A DNA stretch of 64,000 bases, taken from Gemmatimonadota bacterium (lineage in GTDB: Bacteria > Gemmatimonadota > Gemmatimonadetes > Longimicrobiales > Gaopeijiaceae). Within the stretch, counting starts at the first letter, position 1; every line of letters begins with the position of its first letter. Shown here one piece after another: positions 17,645 to 25,778 of the stretch. The translations under genes and the position numbers were made by a program. The DNA lies in NCBI GenBank assembly GCA_022823225.1, contig JAJDXM010000024.1, positions 62,001 through 126,000 on the forward strand, in the 5' to 3' direction. Under the pieces are notes generated by a model, which was not told where the DNA came from, searched no databases, and saw only the letters and a program-made list of their open reading frames with translations.

Positions 17645-18817
17645 ATGAGACCCAACTGGCATGTGCGCCGCGGAACCCCCACCGGCATTCTCGCACTCGT
17701 TGCAGCGGCCGCGCTCTGGACCTGTGCCGTGCCTCAGGACGCGCGGCTTCCGGCCGAATGGCACCCCGCGTTGTCGGCCTTCGCGGAGACGGTCGCCGCC
17801 GATGTGGAGAGCGACAGCGTGGGTGGAATGACCGTGGCGCTGGCACGCGACGGCGAGGTGCTGTGGGCCGGGGCCTTCGGCTGGGCCGACCCCGAGGCCG
17901 GGATCCCGGCCGCCCGCGAGACGATCTACCGGACCGGGTCGATCTCCAAGTCGTTCACGGCGGTACTGATGGCGATCCTCGTCGACGACGGGGTCGTGAC
18001 CCTCGACCGGCCGCTGGAGTCGCTGGTCCCTGAAATCGCCGAACTGCAGGAGCGGCCGCCCGGTGCGAGCCCGGGACTGCGCCAGGTCGCGAGCCACACG
18101 GCCGGGTTCGCGCGCGAGCCGAGGCTCCAGGGTGCCGCGGCGGGTCCCATCGAGACATGGACGGCGCGCATCCTGGAGTCAATCCCCACGACCCGCTACC
18201 TGACCCCTCCGGGAACGGAGTATTCGTACTCGAACATCGGCTTCGGCATCCTCGGATTCGCCATGGAGCGCGCCGCAGGGGAGCCCTTCATGGAACAGGT
18301 CGAAGCGCGGATCTTCGAGCCGCTCGCCATGGAGAGCAGCACCTTCATTGTCGGTGAATCCCTGCTCCCGATGCTCTCGCGAGGCCACGCGAACAACGCA
18401 GACGGGGACGTGAACATCGAGCGGCCCGCGCTGGAGCACGCCGGCCGGGGGTACAAGGTTCCGAATGGCGGCGTCTACTCGACGGTGGACGACCTGGCCG
18501 CCTTTGCGGCGGGCGTGATGGGACGGGGCGGCGCATCGCTGCTCAGCGACGAACTGCGCGCGGAGGTGCTCGGCGTGCAGACCCCCGAAGACCCCGACTC
18601 CGGCTACGGTCTCGGCTTCTCGATCACGACCGTGGACGGCCGCGTCTTCGCGGGCCACGGCGGATCCGTCTCCGGATACACGGCGCACCTCCTCTTCGAG
18701 CCGGCCACGGGACTCACCGCGGTGCTGCTGCGCAACTACAACCGGGGCCGCACCAACCTGGGCCGCGCGGCGCGGGAACTGCTGGCGGCACTCTCGGTCG
18801 ATCAGGAGCCCGGATAG
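17645..18817 (+). CDS. Secreted serine hydrolase (class C beta-lactamase / PBP4* family)
   Basis: 390 residues from ATG 17645, preceded by AGGAGG. The signal peptide is at about 10-28, ending near a Cys27 that does not fit a good lipobox. The beta-lactamase-family active site is complete: S99-I-S-K102 (SxxK), Y195-S-N197 (YxN) and HGGS near residue 337. VASHTAGF and YGLGFSI are further family blocks. Members include D-aminopeptidases, esterases and penicillin-binding-protein-like peptidases; resistance cannot be inferred. It stands alone and diverges from sixA. Confidence 0.88.
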   Translation: MRPNWHVRRGTPTGILALVAAAALWTCAVPQDARLPAEWHPALSAFAETVAADVESDSVGGMTVALARDGEVLWAGAFGWADPEAGIPAARETIYRTGSISKSFTAVLMAILVDDGVVTLDRPLESLVPEIAELQERPPGASPGLRQVASHTAGFAREPRLQGAAAGPIETWTARILESIPTTRYLTPPGTEYSYSNIGFGILGFAMERAAGEPFMEQVEARIFEPLAMESSTFIVGESLLPMLSRGHANNADGDVNIERPALEHAGRGYKVPNGGVYSTVDDLAAFAAGVMGRGGASLLSDELRAEVLGVQTPEDPDSGYGLGFSITTVDGRVFAGHGGSVSGYTAHLLFEPATGLTAVLLRNYNRGRTNLGRAARELLAALSVDQEPG

Positions 18818-18824
18818 GCGGATC

Positions 18825-18882
18825 CCTCCGCATTCGGGTGCATCCGCTGTGGCCGCGGCGCTCCGGCACGGGCGATGCGGAG
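18825..18882. terminator. Inverted repeat between convergent genes
   Basis: CTCCGCAT at 18825-18832 and ATGCGGAG at 18875-18882 form a perfect 8-bp inverted repeat. The 42 bases between them are GC-rich and can fold further. It fills the gap between convergent stop codons at 18817 and 18890, so it could terminate both ways. There is no U-tract. Confidence 0.4.
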
Positions 18883-18889
18883 TCGGCCG

Positions 18890-19498
18890 TCACCCGAGGT
18901 CCAGCCCCACCCGCAGCGTCAGCCCCCGGTTCCTGGCGGTTTCGTCCCCGACATCCGAGATGTTGACGAAGCCGTATCCGTACAGAACCTCCACCACCAT
19001 GTCGAAGTCGATGGCATCGAAGGCGATGCCGGCGCCTCCGGCGACCCCGAAGTCGTATTTCTGGAAGGGGTCCTCGCCGGCATCCGCACAATCCACACTC
19101 TGCGAGCCGACCGCGCCCTCGACCGTTGCCGTACAGGACACACGCAGCCCCGCCGTGGGACCGGCGAGGAGGTACGCGCCGGCCCCCACCGGCAACTTTC
19201 CGAGCGCCGCGGCTTCGACATAGGCCAACCGGTATCTGAAGTCCAGATCGCCCAGAACATCGGCCGCGAAACCCGTACCCCGCTCGCTGTATCCCCCGGA
19301 CAGGACGAGCCCCGCCGGCCCTCGCACGAAAGTCACGGACGCGCTGGCGTGCATGCCGGCGATCGAGGACACCTCGACCTCCTCGTCGGCGGTGGAGAAT
19401 CTGGTGAGCGTCATGCCGGCCCTGCCGCCGAAGGACATCTGGGCGGCCAGGGGCGTGGCGCAGAGGAGGGCAGCGAGAATGGGCAGCAGGCGCTTCAT
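18890..19498 (-). CDS. Outer-membrane beta-barrel (porin-like) protein
   Basis: 202 residues with a signal peptide (MKRLLPILAALLCATPLAAQ, cleavage after AAQ) and alternating amphipathic strands to the end: FGGRAGMTLTRF, GLVLSGGYSERG, RYRLAYVEAAAL, AYLLAGPTAGLRV, FGVAGGAGIAF and RGLTLRVGLDLG. This is the pattern of small 8-strand outer-membrane barrels (PF13568-like). Cysteines at about 121 and 136 may form a disulfide in an outer loop. ATG 19498 has GAGAGGAA upstream. It diverges from the VOC gene. Confidence 0.8.
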   Translation of the reverse strand: MKRLLPILAALLCATPLAAQMSFGGRAGMTLTRFSTADEEVEVSSIAGMHASASVTFVRGPAGLVLSGGYSERGTGFAADVLGDLDFRYRLAYVEAAALGKLPVGAGAYLLAGPTAGLRVSCTATVEGAVGSQSVDCADAGEDPFQKYDFGVAGGAGIAFDAIDFDMVVEVLYGYGFVNISDVGDETARNRGLTLRVGLDLG

Positions 19499-19635
19499 CG
19501 GTTCCTCTCCAGGGCTGTGCAGGCTTCCAGCGCAGGGGGTCTCGTCCCCGGCGCCATGGCGATCAGGGCCATGATCACAAAAAGTGGCGGATGGGTGGGC
19601 GGCGGCGCCAGTGGCTGCGACGACCTTGCGTGCGA

Positions 19636-19664
19636 TTGGCCAATCGACGGACCGCGTTTAGAAT
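19636..19664 (+). promoter_or_regulatory. Sigma-70-like promoter with palindrome over the -35, upstream of the VOC gene
   Basis: TTGGCC (19636-19641) and TAGAAT (19659-19664) are spaced by exactly 17 bases. The leader to ATG 19718 contains AGGAGG and GGAGAG. The -35 lies within a perfect 12-base palindrome GATTGGCCAATC (19634-19645), a possible operator. Confidence 0.55.
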
Positions 19665-19717
19665 TCGTGCTCGCCGAGGGATGGGTTGACGGGATTCACG
19701 AGGAGGATAGGAGAGAC

Positions 19718-20476
19718 ATGTCGAACAAACCACTGGGCCGGTTCAGCTGGCACGAAGTGATGACCACGGACACGGACGCCGCACGCAGCTTCTATACGAA
19801 GATCACAGGCTGGGGCACGACGATGTGGGACGGGGGCGACAAGCCTTACGAAATGTGGATGAACGGGGAGATGCCGGTCGGGGGGCTGATGGAGTTGCCG
19901 GCGCCGGAGGTGCCACCGTGCTGGCTGGCATACCTTTCCACGCCCGACATCGACGCCACGCTCGCCAAGGTAAGGGCGCTGGGCGGCAGTGTGATGGGCG
20001 AGATGCAGGTTCCGGAGGTGGGCCGTTTCGCGGTGATCTCGGACCCGCAGGGCGGGGTGATCGCCGTGATCGAGTCCGAGGGCGACGCGGCCGGCCACGA
20101 TGGTCCTCCAGCGGTGGGCGAGTTTTCGTGGCACGAGTTGGCGACGACAGACCGCGAGGCTGCCTGGTCCTTCTATTCCGAGATCTTCGGATGGGAGGAG
20201 ACCGACCGGATGGACATGGGCGAGACGGGCATCTACCAGATGTTCGGCCGCGGCGCGCACCCGCTGGGAGGAATCATGAACGCACCTCCGGGCGTGCCCG
20301 CCGGATGGATGATCTACGTGCGGGTGCCGGACACCCATGCGGCCGCGAAGGTGGTCACGGACCTGGGTGGCAGGATCCTGCACGGTCCGGTCGAGGTGCC
20401 CGGCGGCGACCACATTGCACATTGCATGGACCCGCAGGGAGTGGCGTTCGCGGTTCATTCGACCGCCGGCGATTGA
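19718..20476 (+). CDS. VOC family protein with two glyoxalase-like domains
   Basis: 252 residues made of two tandem vicinal-oxygen-chelate modules. Each starts with FSWHE(V/L).TTD..AA.SFY(T/S)(K/E)I.GW (about 9-33 and 135-159) and ends with a DPQG block (about 112 and 239). Single-gene two-module VOC proteins of this type include CFP-30B-like and hydroxylase-like members. The metal-binding His and Glu positions are present in part, but the substrate is unknown. ATG 19718 has GGAGAG just upstream. The next gene follows after 16 bases and is probably co-transcribed. Confidence 0.88.
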   Translation: MSNKPLGRFSWHEVMTTDTDAARSFYTKITGWGTTMWDGGDKPYEMWMNGEMPVGGLMELPAPEVPPCWLAYLSTPDIDATLAKVRALGGSVMGEMQVPEVGRFAVISDPQGGVIAVIESEGDAAGHDGPPAVGEFSWHELATTDREAAWSFYSEIFGWEETDRMDMGETGIYQMFGRGAHPLGGIMNAPPGVPAGWMIYVRVPDTHAAAKVVTDLGGRILHGPVEVPGGDHIAHCMDPQGVAFAVHSTAGD

Positions 20477-20492
20477 ACGGCGCGCGAGCGCG

Positions 20493-21035
20493 ATGAGTGA
20501 CGAAAGTGTAAAGCAAACATTACATGATGTAAAGCGTACAATACATTTTCGTCTGCTGACTCCGGACGACTGGCCAGCCGTCTCCGAGATCTACCGGCAG
20601 GGGATCGCGTCCGGCGATGCGACCTTCGAGACCCGGGTGCCCGACTGGAAGAGCTGGGACGCCGCGCGCAGCCCGGACTGCCGGATCATCGCGGAAGTGG
20701 ACGGGCAGGTCGTGGGGTTCGGAGGACTGAGCCCGGTGTCCGGACGGCCCGTCTACGCCGGCGTTCGCGAGGTCATGATCTATGTCGCCCAGTCGGCGCG
20801 CGGCCACGGCGTCGGGGGACGTATGCTCCGCAGGCTTGTCGCAGAGACCGAAGCGCTCGGGATCTGGACGCTGCAGGCCGGGATCTTTCCCGAAAACGCG
20901 GCATCGATCCGGATCTTCGAGAATGCCGGCTTCCGGATCCTGGGAACCCACGAGCGCCTGGGCCGCTTCCATGACGGGCGCTGGCGCGACGTGGTGCTGA
21001 TGGAGCGGCGGAGCCGGGTGGCGGGGAGGGATTGA
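20493..21035 (+). CDS. GNAT N-acetyltransferase, phosphinothricin-acetyltransferase-like
   Basis: 180 residues. The GNAT fold begins at FRLLTPDDWPAVSEIYRQGI (residue 19) and includes DATFET, the beta strand with VGFGGLSPVSGR, the acetyl-CoA loop SARGHGVGGRMLRRL (Q/R-x-x-G-x-G/A form), and a C-terminal NAASIRIFENAGFR. This order is that of the phosphinothricin/methionine-sulfone acetyltransferase group. Residues 6-18 (VKQTLH through TIH) are coded by a strikingly AT-rich stretch and lie before the domain, so they look like an added N-terminal extension. The ribosome site before ATG 20493 is poor. Confidence 0.87.
   Translation: MSDESVKQTLHDVKRTIHFRLLTPDDWPAVSEIYRQGIASGDATFETRVPDWKSWDAARSPDCRIIAEVDGQVVGFGGLSPVSGRPVYAGVREVMIYVAQSARGHGVGGRMLRRLVAETEALGIWTLQAGIFPENAASIRIFENAGFRILGTHERLGRFHDGRWRDVVLMERRSRVAGRD
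20507..20546 (+). repeat. AT-rich in-frame repeat element, copy A (in GNAT gene)
   Basis: Forty bases at about 30% GC inside very GC-rich DNA. They contain TGTAA, 8 bases, TTACA (20507-20524), then TTACAT-G-ATGTAA (20520-20532), and end in ATACAT. A second copy at 54045-54084 agrees at 28 of 40 positions, and at 16 of 18 in the first inverted repeat. Both copies are on the plus strand and read in the same frame, giving V(K/R)xTLHx4T(I/L)H. Confidence 0.6.
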
Positions 21036-21097
21036 GGGTCGGCCCGCGCGGGACGGAGCGCGGCCGTCGCCCGGCGCGCGGACCACCCCGTGGCCTG

Positions 21098-22159
21098 CTA
21101 CGCCACGTCGATCGACTCGTCCAGAAACACGTCCTGGATCAGGTTCAGCAGCTTGACACCGTCGGCCATCGGGCGCTGGAAGGCCTTGCGGCCGGAGATC
21201 AGCCCCATCCCGCCGGCGCGCTTGTTGATCACCGCCGTGCGCGCCGCCTGGGCGAAGTCGTTCTCGCCGCTTGACCCGCCCGAGTTGATCAGCCCGGCGC
21301 GCCCCATGTAGCAGTTGGCCACCTGGTAGCGCGTCATTTCGATCGGGTGGGCGTCCGGGACCAGGTCGGAGTACACCTTGTCGTGGGTGCGGCCGAAGCC
21401 GACCGCGCGGTAGCCCCCGTCCAGTTCGGCCTGCTTCTGCTTGACGATGTCGGCCTCGATGGTGACACCGAGGTGGTTGGCCTGTCCCGTAAGGTCTGCG
21501 GCGGCGTGGTAGTTCTTTCCGCCGGTGTTGAAGGCGGACTGCCGCAGATAGCACCACAACACCGTGACCATCCCCAGTTCGTGGGCCATCTGGAAGGCCT
21601 CGGAAGCCTCCTGGAGCTGTCGCATCCCCTGGTCGGAGCCGAAGTACACGGTCGCGCCGACGGCCACCGCGCCCAGCTCCCACGCCTGCTGGACGCTCGC
21701 GAACATGACCTGGTCGTAGCGGTTGGGGTAGGTGAGCAACTCGTTGTGGTTCAGCTTGACCAGGAAGGGAATCCGGTGCGCGTACCTCCTCGAGACCGAT
21801 CCCAGCACGCCGAGCGTCGACGCCACGGCATTGCAGCCGCCCTCCAGCGCCAGCTCGACGATGTTTCCGGGATCGAAGTACACGGGGTTGGGGGCGAAGG
21901 ACGCGCCCGCCGAGTGCTCGATCCCCTGGTCGACCGGAAGAATCGATACGTAGCCGCTCCCGCCCAGCCGCCCGTTGCCGAGGATCTGCTGCATGCTGCG
22001 CAGGACCTGCGGATTGCGGTCGGTTCCGGCGACGACCCGGTCGACGAAATCGGCGCCGGGAAGGTGGAGCCGGTCCCTGGGGAAGCCCCGTGCGCGGTAG
22101 TTGAGCAGGTCTTCGGCTTCGGCGCCGAGGAGTTCGTGGATTCGGTCGGATGTCGGCAT
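21098..22159 (-). CDS. fbaB: Class I fructose-bisphosphate aldolase, archaeal/FbaB type
   Basis: 353 residues, close to the 350 of Escherichia coli FbaB. Glycolytic and gluconeogenic cleavage or formation of fructose 1,6-bisphosphate goes through a lysine Schiff base. Seen in the sequence: [14 protein letters not shown] near 70, [12 protein letters not shown], the Schiff-base region [23 protein letters not shown], and a phosphate-binding [17 protein letters not shown] at the C-terminus. ATG 22159 was chosen because the homology begins right there; no good Shine-Dalgarno is seen. It is monocistronic and convergent with the GNAT gene. Confidence 0.92.
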   Translation of the reverse strand: MPTSDRIHELLGAEAEDLLNYRARGFPRDRLHLPGADFVDRVVAGTDRNPQVLRSMQQILGNGRLGGSGYVSILPVDQGIEHSAGASFAPNPVYFDPGNIVELALEGGCNAVASTLGVLGSVSRRYAHRIPFLVKLNHNELLTYPNRYDQVMFASVQQAWELGAVAVGATVYFGSDQGMRQLQEASEAFQMAHELGMVTVLWCYLRQSAFNTGGKNYHAAADLTGQANHLGVTIEADIVKQKQAELDGGYRAVGFGRTHDKVYSDLVPDAHPIEMTRYQVANCYMGRAGLINSGGSSGENDFAQAARTAVINKRAGGMGLISGRKAFQRPMADGVKLLNLIQDVFLDESIDVA

Positions 22160-22357
22160 GGTGGTGGTTGGGTGGAGGGCGGAGGTGAGGCCGCGTCGCC
22201 GCGCGTGTCCGTTAGAGTGGACCCGACGGGCTTCGGTGTCCAGTGGGGAGTGCGGGCCGTGAGGGTGCCGCCGCCCGCGCCGCCGCCCGTTGCCCCGTCG
22301 GCGATTCGCGCGCACTTTCGCTGGGAGTCCGTGATTTCACTTGACGGAAGGCACCAA

Positions 22358-24418
22358 ATGACCAGATACGTTCCGTTCCCGGGACTCCTCCTCATCATCG
22401 CGGCCCTGGCGCCGGCCGGCGCAACCGCCCAGGGAGGCGACGACCCCATCGTAAGGCTCGAGGTCACGCCGGCCCAACTGGCCATGCGGGTCGGGGACGA
22501 AGTCGTGGTCACGCTGACCGGCTACACGGAATCCGGTGAGCGCGTCCAGGATCCCCCGGTGCGTCTCGTGGGCCCCCGCGCCGGGATGCGCGTCCGGCAG
22601 GAGACCGTGACGGCGCTGGCGGCGGGCGAGTTCACACTCATCGCCACCCTGATCCGGGACGATGCGCCCCCCGGCACCGAGCCCGTGGTCCTGCGCGTCC
22701 CCGTCACGATCGGGTGGCCCCCCCTCGCCCGGGTCGCGGTATCTCCAGTGACCGGCGACCGCCTCTTCACGGGCACCACGATCCGGCTGCGCGCCCGCGC
22801 CGAACACGCCGACGGGTCCGTGCGGCCCGGTGTGGAGCCGCAGTGGCGGAGCGGCGCCCCGGACATCGCCACCACCGACCGGTTCGGACGCGTCACCGCC
22901 CACGCCCCCGGCACGGCGACCATCACCGCCACGATCGAGGGCGTGGACGGCACGCTCGCCCTCACCGCCGAGCTCTTCACGGCGACCTCCCTCACCATCA
23001 CCGGCGGCGTCTCCCGCGCCCGCACCGGCGACGTCATCGACTTCGGCACCGAGGTGCGCGGCCCCGGCGGCGACCTCCTCGCCGGCGTCCCCGTCGAGTG
23101 GTCGCACGCCTGGGAGGGGCCCGACGGGATCCTCGCGCCGCCGGCGCCCGCACAGATGCACGGCAGCCGCTTCGTCGCCGATGTCCCGGGCATCTACACA
23201 GTGATCGCGGACGCGGGACCGCTCACCGCGCGCACCTCCTTCCGCGTCACCCGGCGCGACGTCATCCAGGAGATCGAGATCCACGGCCAGGGGCGAGAGC
23301 AGCGTGTCCGGACCACCGACTTCTGGGTCTTCGAGGGGCGCGACGGCCGCGACTACGCGCTCACCGGCGCCAAGCGCTCGGACGGCTACGGCTTCGTCTG
23401 GGACGTCACCGAGCCCGGCAACATCTTCAAGACCGATTCGATCCAGGTCGACGCGCGTTCCGTGAACGACATGAAGGTTTCGCCGGACGCGCGCTACGCC
23501 ACGATGACCCGCGAGGGGGCCTCGAACCGGCGCAACGGCGTGGTGATCCTCGATCTCGCCGACCCCGCGCACCCGAAGATCGCGTCGGAGGTCACCGACC
23601 ACGGCCTGACCGGCGGCGTCCATAACGCTTTCCCCACGAATGAGCACGTGTTCGCGCTCGCCGGGGGCGACAAGTACGTGATTCTGGACGTCAGCGACAT
23701 CTACAACCCGCGCTACGTGGGCGAGTACAACCACCCGGACAGCCGGCTCCACGACGTGTGGGTGCTCGACGGGCTGGCCTATTCGGCTGAGTGGGAGAAC
23801 GGCCTGGTCGTCGTTGACGTGGGCGACGGGCGGTGGGGCGGTTCGCCCGAGAACCCGGTCTTCGTCAGCAGCCTGCCCGTGCCGGCCGGCGCGACGCACG
23901 CGGTCTTCCCCTACATCTCCAAGTCGACGGGGAAGCACTACGTCTTCGTAGGCGACGAGATCATGAGCCGCCGGGGACTGGCGTGGGCGGGTCCGCAGGG
24001 CAGGGGATCCTACCAGCTTCCCTACGACCCCGAGACCGGGATGAACGGAATCCCCCTGGCCACCCGGGGATACATCCAGATCATCGACTTGTCGAACCCG
24101 GAGTCGCCGGAGATGGTCGCCCGCTACGAGGTCCCCGAGTACGGAACCCACAACATCTGGGTCGAAGACGATGTGCTCTATCAGGCGTACTACGAGGGAG
24201 GACTGCGCGTCGTGGACGTTTCGGGCGAGTTGATGGGTAACTTATACACGCAGGGCCGGGAGATCGCGGTCTTCAAGCCCTACGACCCGATCGGTTATGT
24301 TCCCAATTCGCCGATGACGTGGAGCGCGATGCCCTTCAAGGGCCGCATCTTCTTCTCGGACACGAATTCGGGACTGTGGTCGGCGAGACTGGTGCCGAGG
24401 AGCAGGCCGATCAGCTGA
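22358..24418 (+). CDS. Secreted LVIVD-repeat protein with N-terminal Ig-like domains
   Basis: 686 residues from ATG 22358 (GGAAGG upstream). A signal peptide (about 1-25, ending ATAQ) is followed by two or three bacterial Ig-like domains (about 28-310), seen as VRLEVTPAQLAMRVGDEVVVTLT, LARVAVSPVTGDRLF and SLTITGGVSRARTGD. After that comes a beta-propeller-like region with LVIVD-type blades: NGVVILDLADPAHPKI, KYVILDVSDIYNPRY, LVVVDVGDGRWGG, GYIQIIDLSNPESPEMV and LRVVDVSGELM. It is probably an exported surface or periplasmic protein; no catalytic residues are recognised. The gene stands alone. Confidence 0.82.
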   Translation: MTRYVPFPGLLLIIAALAPAGATAQGGDDPIVRLEVTPAQLAMRVGDEVVVTLTGYTESGERVQDPPVRLVGPRAGMRVRQETVTALAAGEFTLIATLIRDDAPPGTEPVVLRVPVTIGWPPLARVAVSPVTGDRLFTGTTIRLRARAEHADGSVRPGVEPQWRSGAPDIATTDRFGRVTAHAPGTATITATIEGVDGTLALTAELFTATSLTITGGVSRARTGDVIDFGTEVRGPGGDLLAGVPVEWSHAWEGPDGILAPPAPAQMHGSRFVADVPGIYTVIADAGPLTARTSFRVTRRDVIQEIEIHGQGREQRVRTTDFWVFEGRDGRDYALTGAKRSDGYGFVWDVTEPGNIFKTDSIQVDARSVNDMKVSPDARYATMTREGASNRRNGVVILDLADPAHPKIASEVTDHGLTGGVHNAFPTNEHVFALAGGDKYVILDVSDIYNPRYVGEYNHPDSRLHDVWVLDGLAYSAEWENGLVVVDVGDGRWGGSPENPVFVSSLPVPAGATHAVFPYISKSTGKHYVFVGDEIMSRRGLAWAGPQGRGSYQLPYDPETGMNGIPLATRGYIQIIDLSNPESPEMVARYEVPEYGTHNIWVEDDVLYQAYYEGGLRVVDVSGELMGNLYTQGREIAVFKPYDPIGYVPNSPMTWSAMPFKGRIFFSDTNSGLWSARLVPRSRPIS

Positions 24419-24548
24419 GGGGCGGCTGGCGGGCCGCTCGGACCGGCGGGCCAACGCCGGTCGACAGAACGCACCAGGGCGGTGAGCGAGGGGCGCCGCC
24501 GGCGGGACACCGGCCGGCGGGATGAGCCAACAACCGGACGGGTGAAAA

Positions 24549-25061
24549 ATGGAGTCCTCGTACATGATGTGGATGGCTATCGCCATCGTTGCCGTTCTCG
24601 CGCTTCTCTTCGTGCTGGTCAGTTTCTTCTTCGGGTGGGGCGAGTGGCTGCGCCGCCGGCGGAACATCGAAATGTCGCTGGACGCTGGGGTGCGGCACCT
24701 CCTTGACGAATACCTGAACGAGTTCGCCCGCCGGCTCGGGTGGGAGGACGAGTCAACCGGAAGGCTGCGGTCCGCGGGCGAAGAGGTGCTGATGAGCCTG
24801 GCCGGGCAGGACGGAGACACCTCGGGGCTGCGGCGCCTGCGGGTCTCCGTGCGGCAGGAGAAAGGGGCCGCGGTCATGGAATTCCTGGCCGCGCCACAGG
24901 GCACGAACTTCGAGGAGCAGATCAAGCTGCTTGAGAAGCATGCGGTCCCCGTGGAGCAGGAGATGTCACTCCGGCTTCTCAGCCACTACGCGTCATCGGT
25001 GCGGCACCGCCACTACCACCTGAACGATCTGGTGACGGTGCGGGTGGAGCGGTCGCGGTAG
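24549..25061 (+). CDS. Hypothetical membrane-anchored protein
   Basis: 170 residues. One strong membrane segment at about 7-30 (MWMAIAIVAVLALLFVLVSFFFGWG) is followed by a basic RRRR stop-transfer and a soluble, mostly helical, charged cytosolic domain. That domain includes EYLNEFARRLGWEDES and RHRHYHLNDLVTVRVERSR. I recognise no family. The ribosome site is weak (GGGTGA). It converges with the membrane protein gene at 25079 across 17 bases. Confidence 0.65.
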   Translation: MESSYMMWMAIAIVAVLALLFVLVSFFFGWGEWLRRRRNIEMSLDAGVRHLLDEYLNEFARRLGWEDESTGRLRSAGEEVLMSLAGQDGDTSGLRRLRVSVRQEKGAAVMEFLAAPQGTNFEEQIKLLEKHAVPVEQEMSLRLLSHYASSVRHRHYHLNDLVTVRVERSR

Positions 25062-25078
25062 AGGCGGCTCCCCCCGGC

Positions 25079-25693
25079 TTACTCCTTGCCGGGGACGAGC
25101 TGCGGCACCCCGTCCTGCGGTTCTTCTTCGCGGGGGCCGAACTGCACGATCATCCCCCCGACGAGGGAGCAGATCAACCAGAAGAGGAACGCCGCGGCGA
25201 AGGTCTCGGCGTCCGCGAAGGCTCCGATGGCCGTACCTCCCATCGCCAGCCCGAACCAGACCGCAAAGTTCTGCAGCTGGAAACTGAGCTGGGACCCCTT
25301 CTTCATGCTCTGCAGAGCCCTGACGACCAGGTAAAGCACGGTCGCCCCGAATGCGGGGATGCCGACCACGCCCGGCAGCGCGGTGATGAACCCCAGTGCC
25401 AGGCCCACGGCGCCCCCGGTCACGATCCACGCGGGCGAAGGCGCCTGCGGGTTCTTCGTCGGCAGCCGGTTCCCACCACCCGCCTCCGGCACCGCCGGCA
25501 CCGAGGCGCCGGCGCGATCGGCCATGATCTCCTGAATCGCCATCTCGGTAGCCGCCGCGTCGATCCCCGCCTCTGCAGCGATCCGCCGCAGTTCCTCGAC
25601 GGTGATCACTTCGCCGCGGGCATCGATCTCCGCGGCGCGCTCCAGGATCAGCGTCACCTGCGAACGGGATACTCGCGTCGGCGAGAGCGTCAT
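25079..25693 (-). CDS. Membrane protein with N-terminal helical domain, paralog of the 15.1 kb protein
   Basis: 204 residues from ATG 25693. The first 50 residues form the same helical module as the paralog at 15140 (VSRSQVTLILERAAEIDARG, then TVEELRRIAAEAGIDAAA). The membrane part begins at SPAWIVTGGAVGLALGF, carries the RALQSMKKGSQLSFQLQN loop, and ends with GGMIVQFGPREEE. Identity with the 15.1 kb protein is high over both domains, whereas the 2.4 kb member has only the membrane part. Function unknown. Confidence 0.8.
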   Translation of the reverse strand: MTLSPTRVSRSQVTLILERAAEIDARGEVITVEELRRIAAEAGIDAAATEMAIQEIMADRAGASVPAVPEAGGGNRLPTKNPQAPSPAWIVTGGAVGLALGFITALPGVVGIPAFGATVLYLVVRALQSMKKGSQLSFQLQNFAVWFGLAMGGTAIGAFADAETFAAAFLFWLICSLVGGMIVQFGPREEEPQDGVPQLVPGKE

Positions 25694-25778
25694 GGGCTCG
25701 TTTCTCGGGGGAAAGCGCGGGGTGGGATGAAGAATATGTATCGATTCGGATGCAGGCGGCAAGCCGGCTCGTTGGGCC

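Noticed and set aside
22337-24151. A 604-codon minus-strand frame opposite the LVIVD-repeat gene
   Set aside because: Composition is arginine/glycine/aspartate rich without any motif, while the plus strand codes a clear signal peptide and repeated blades.
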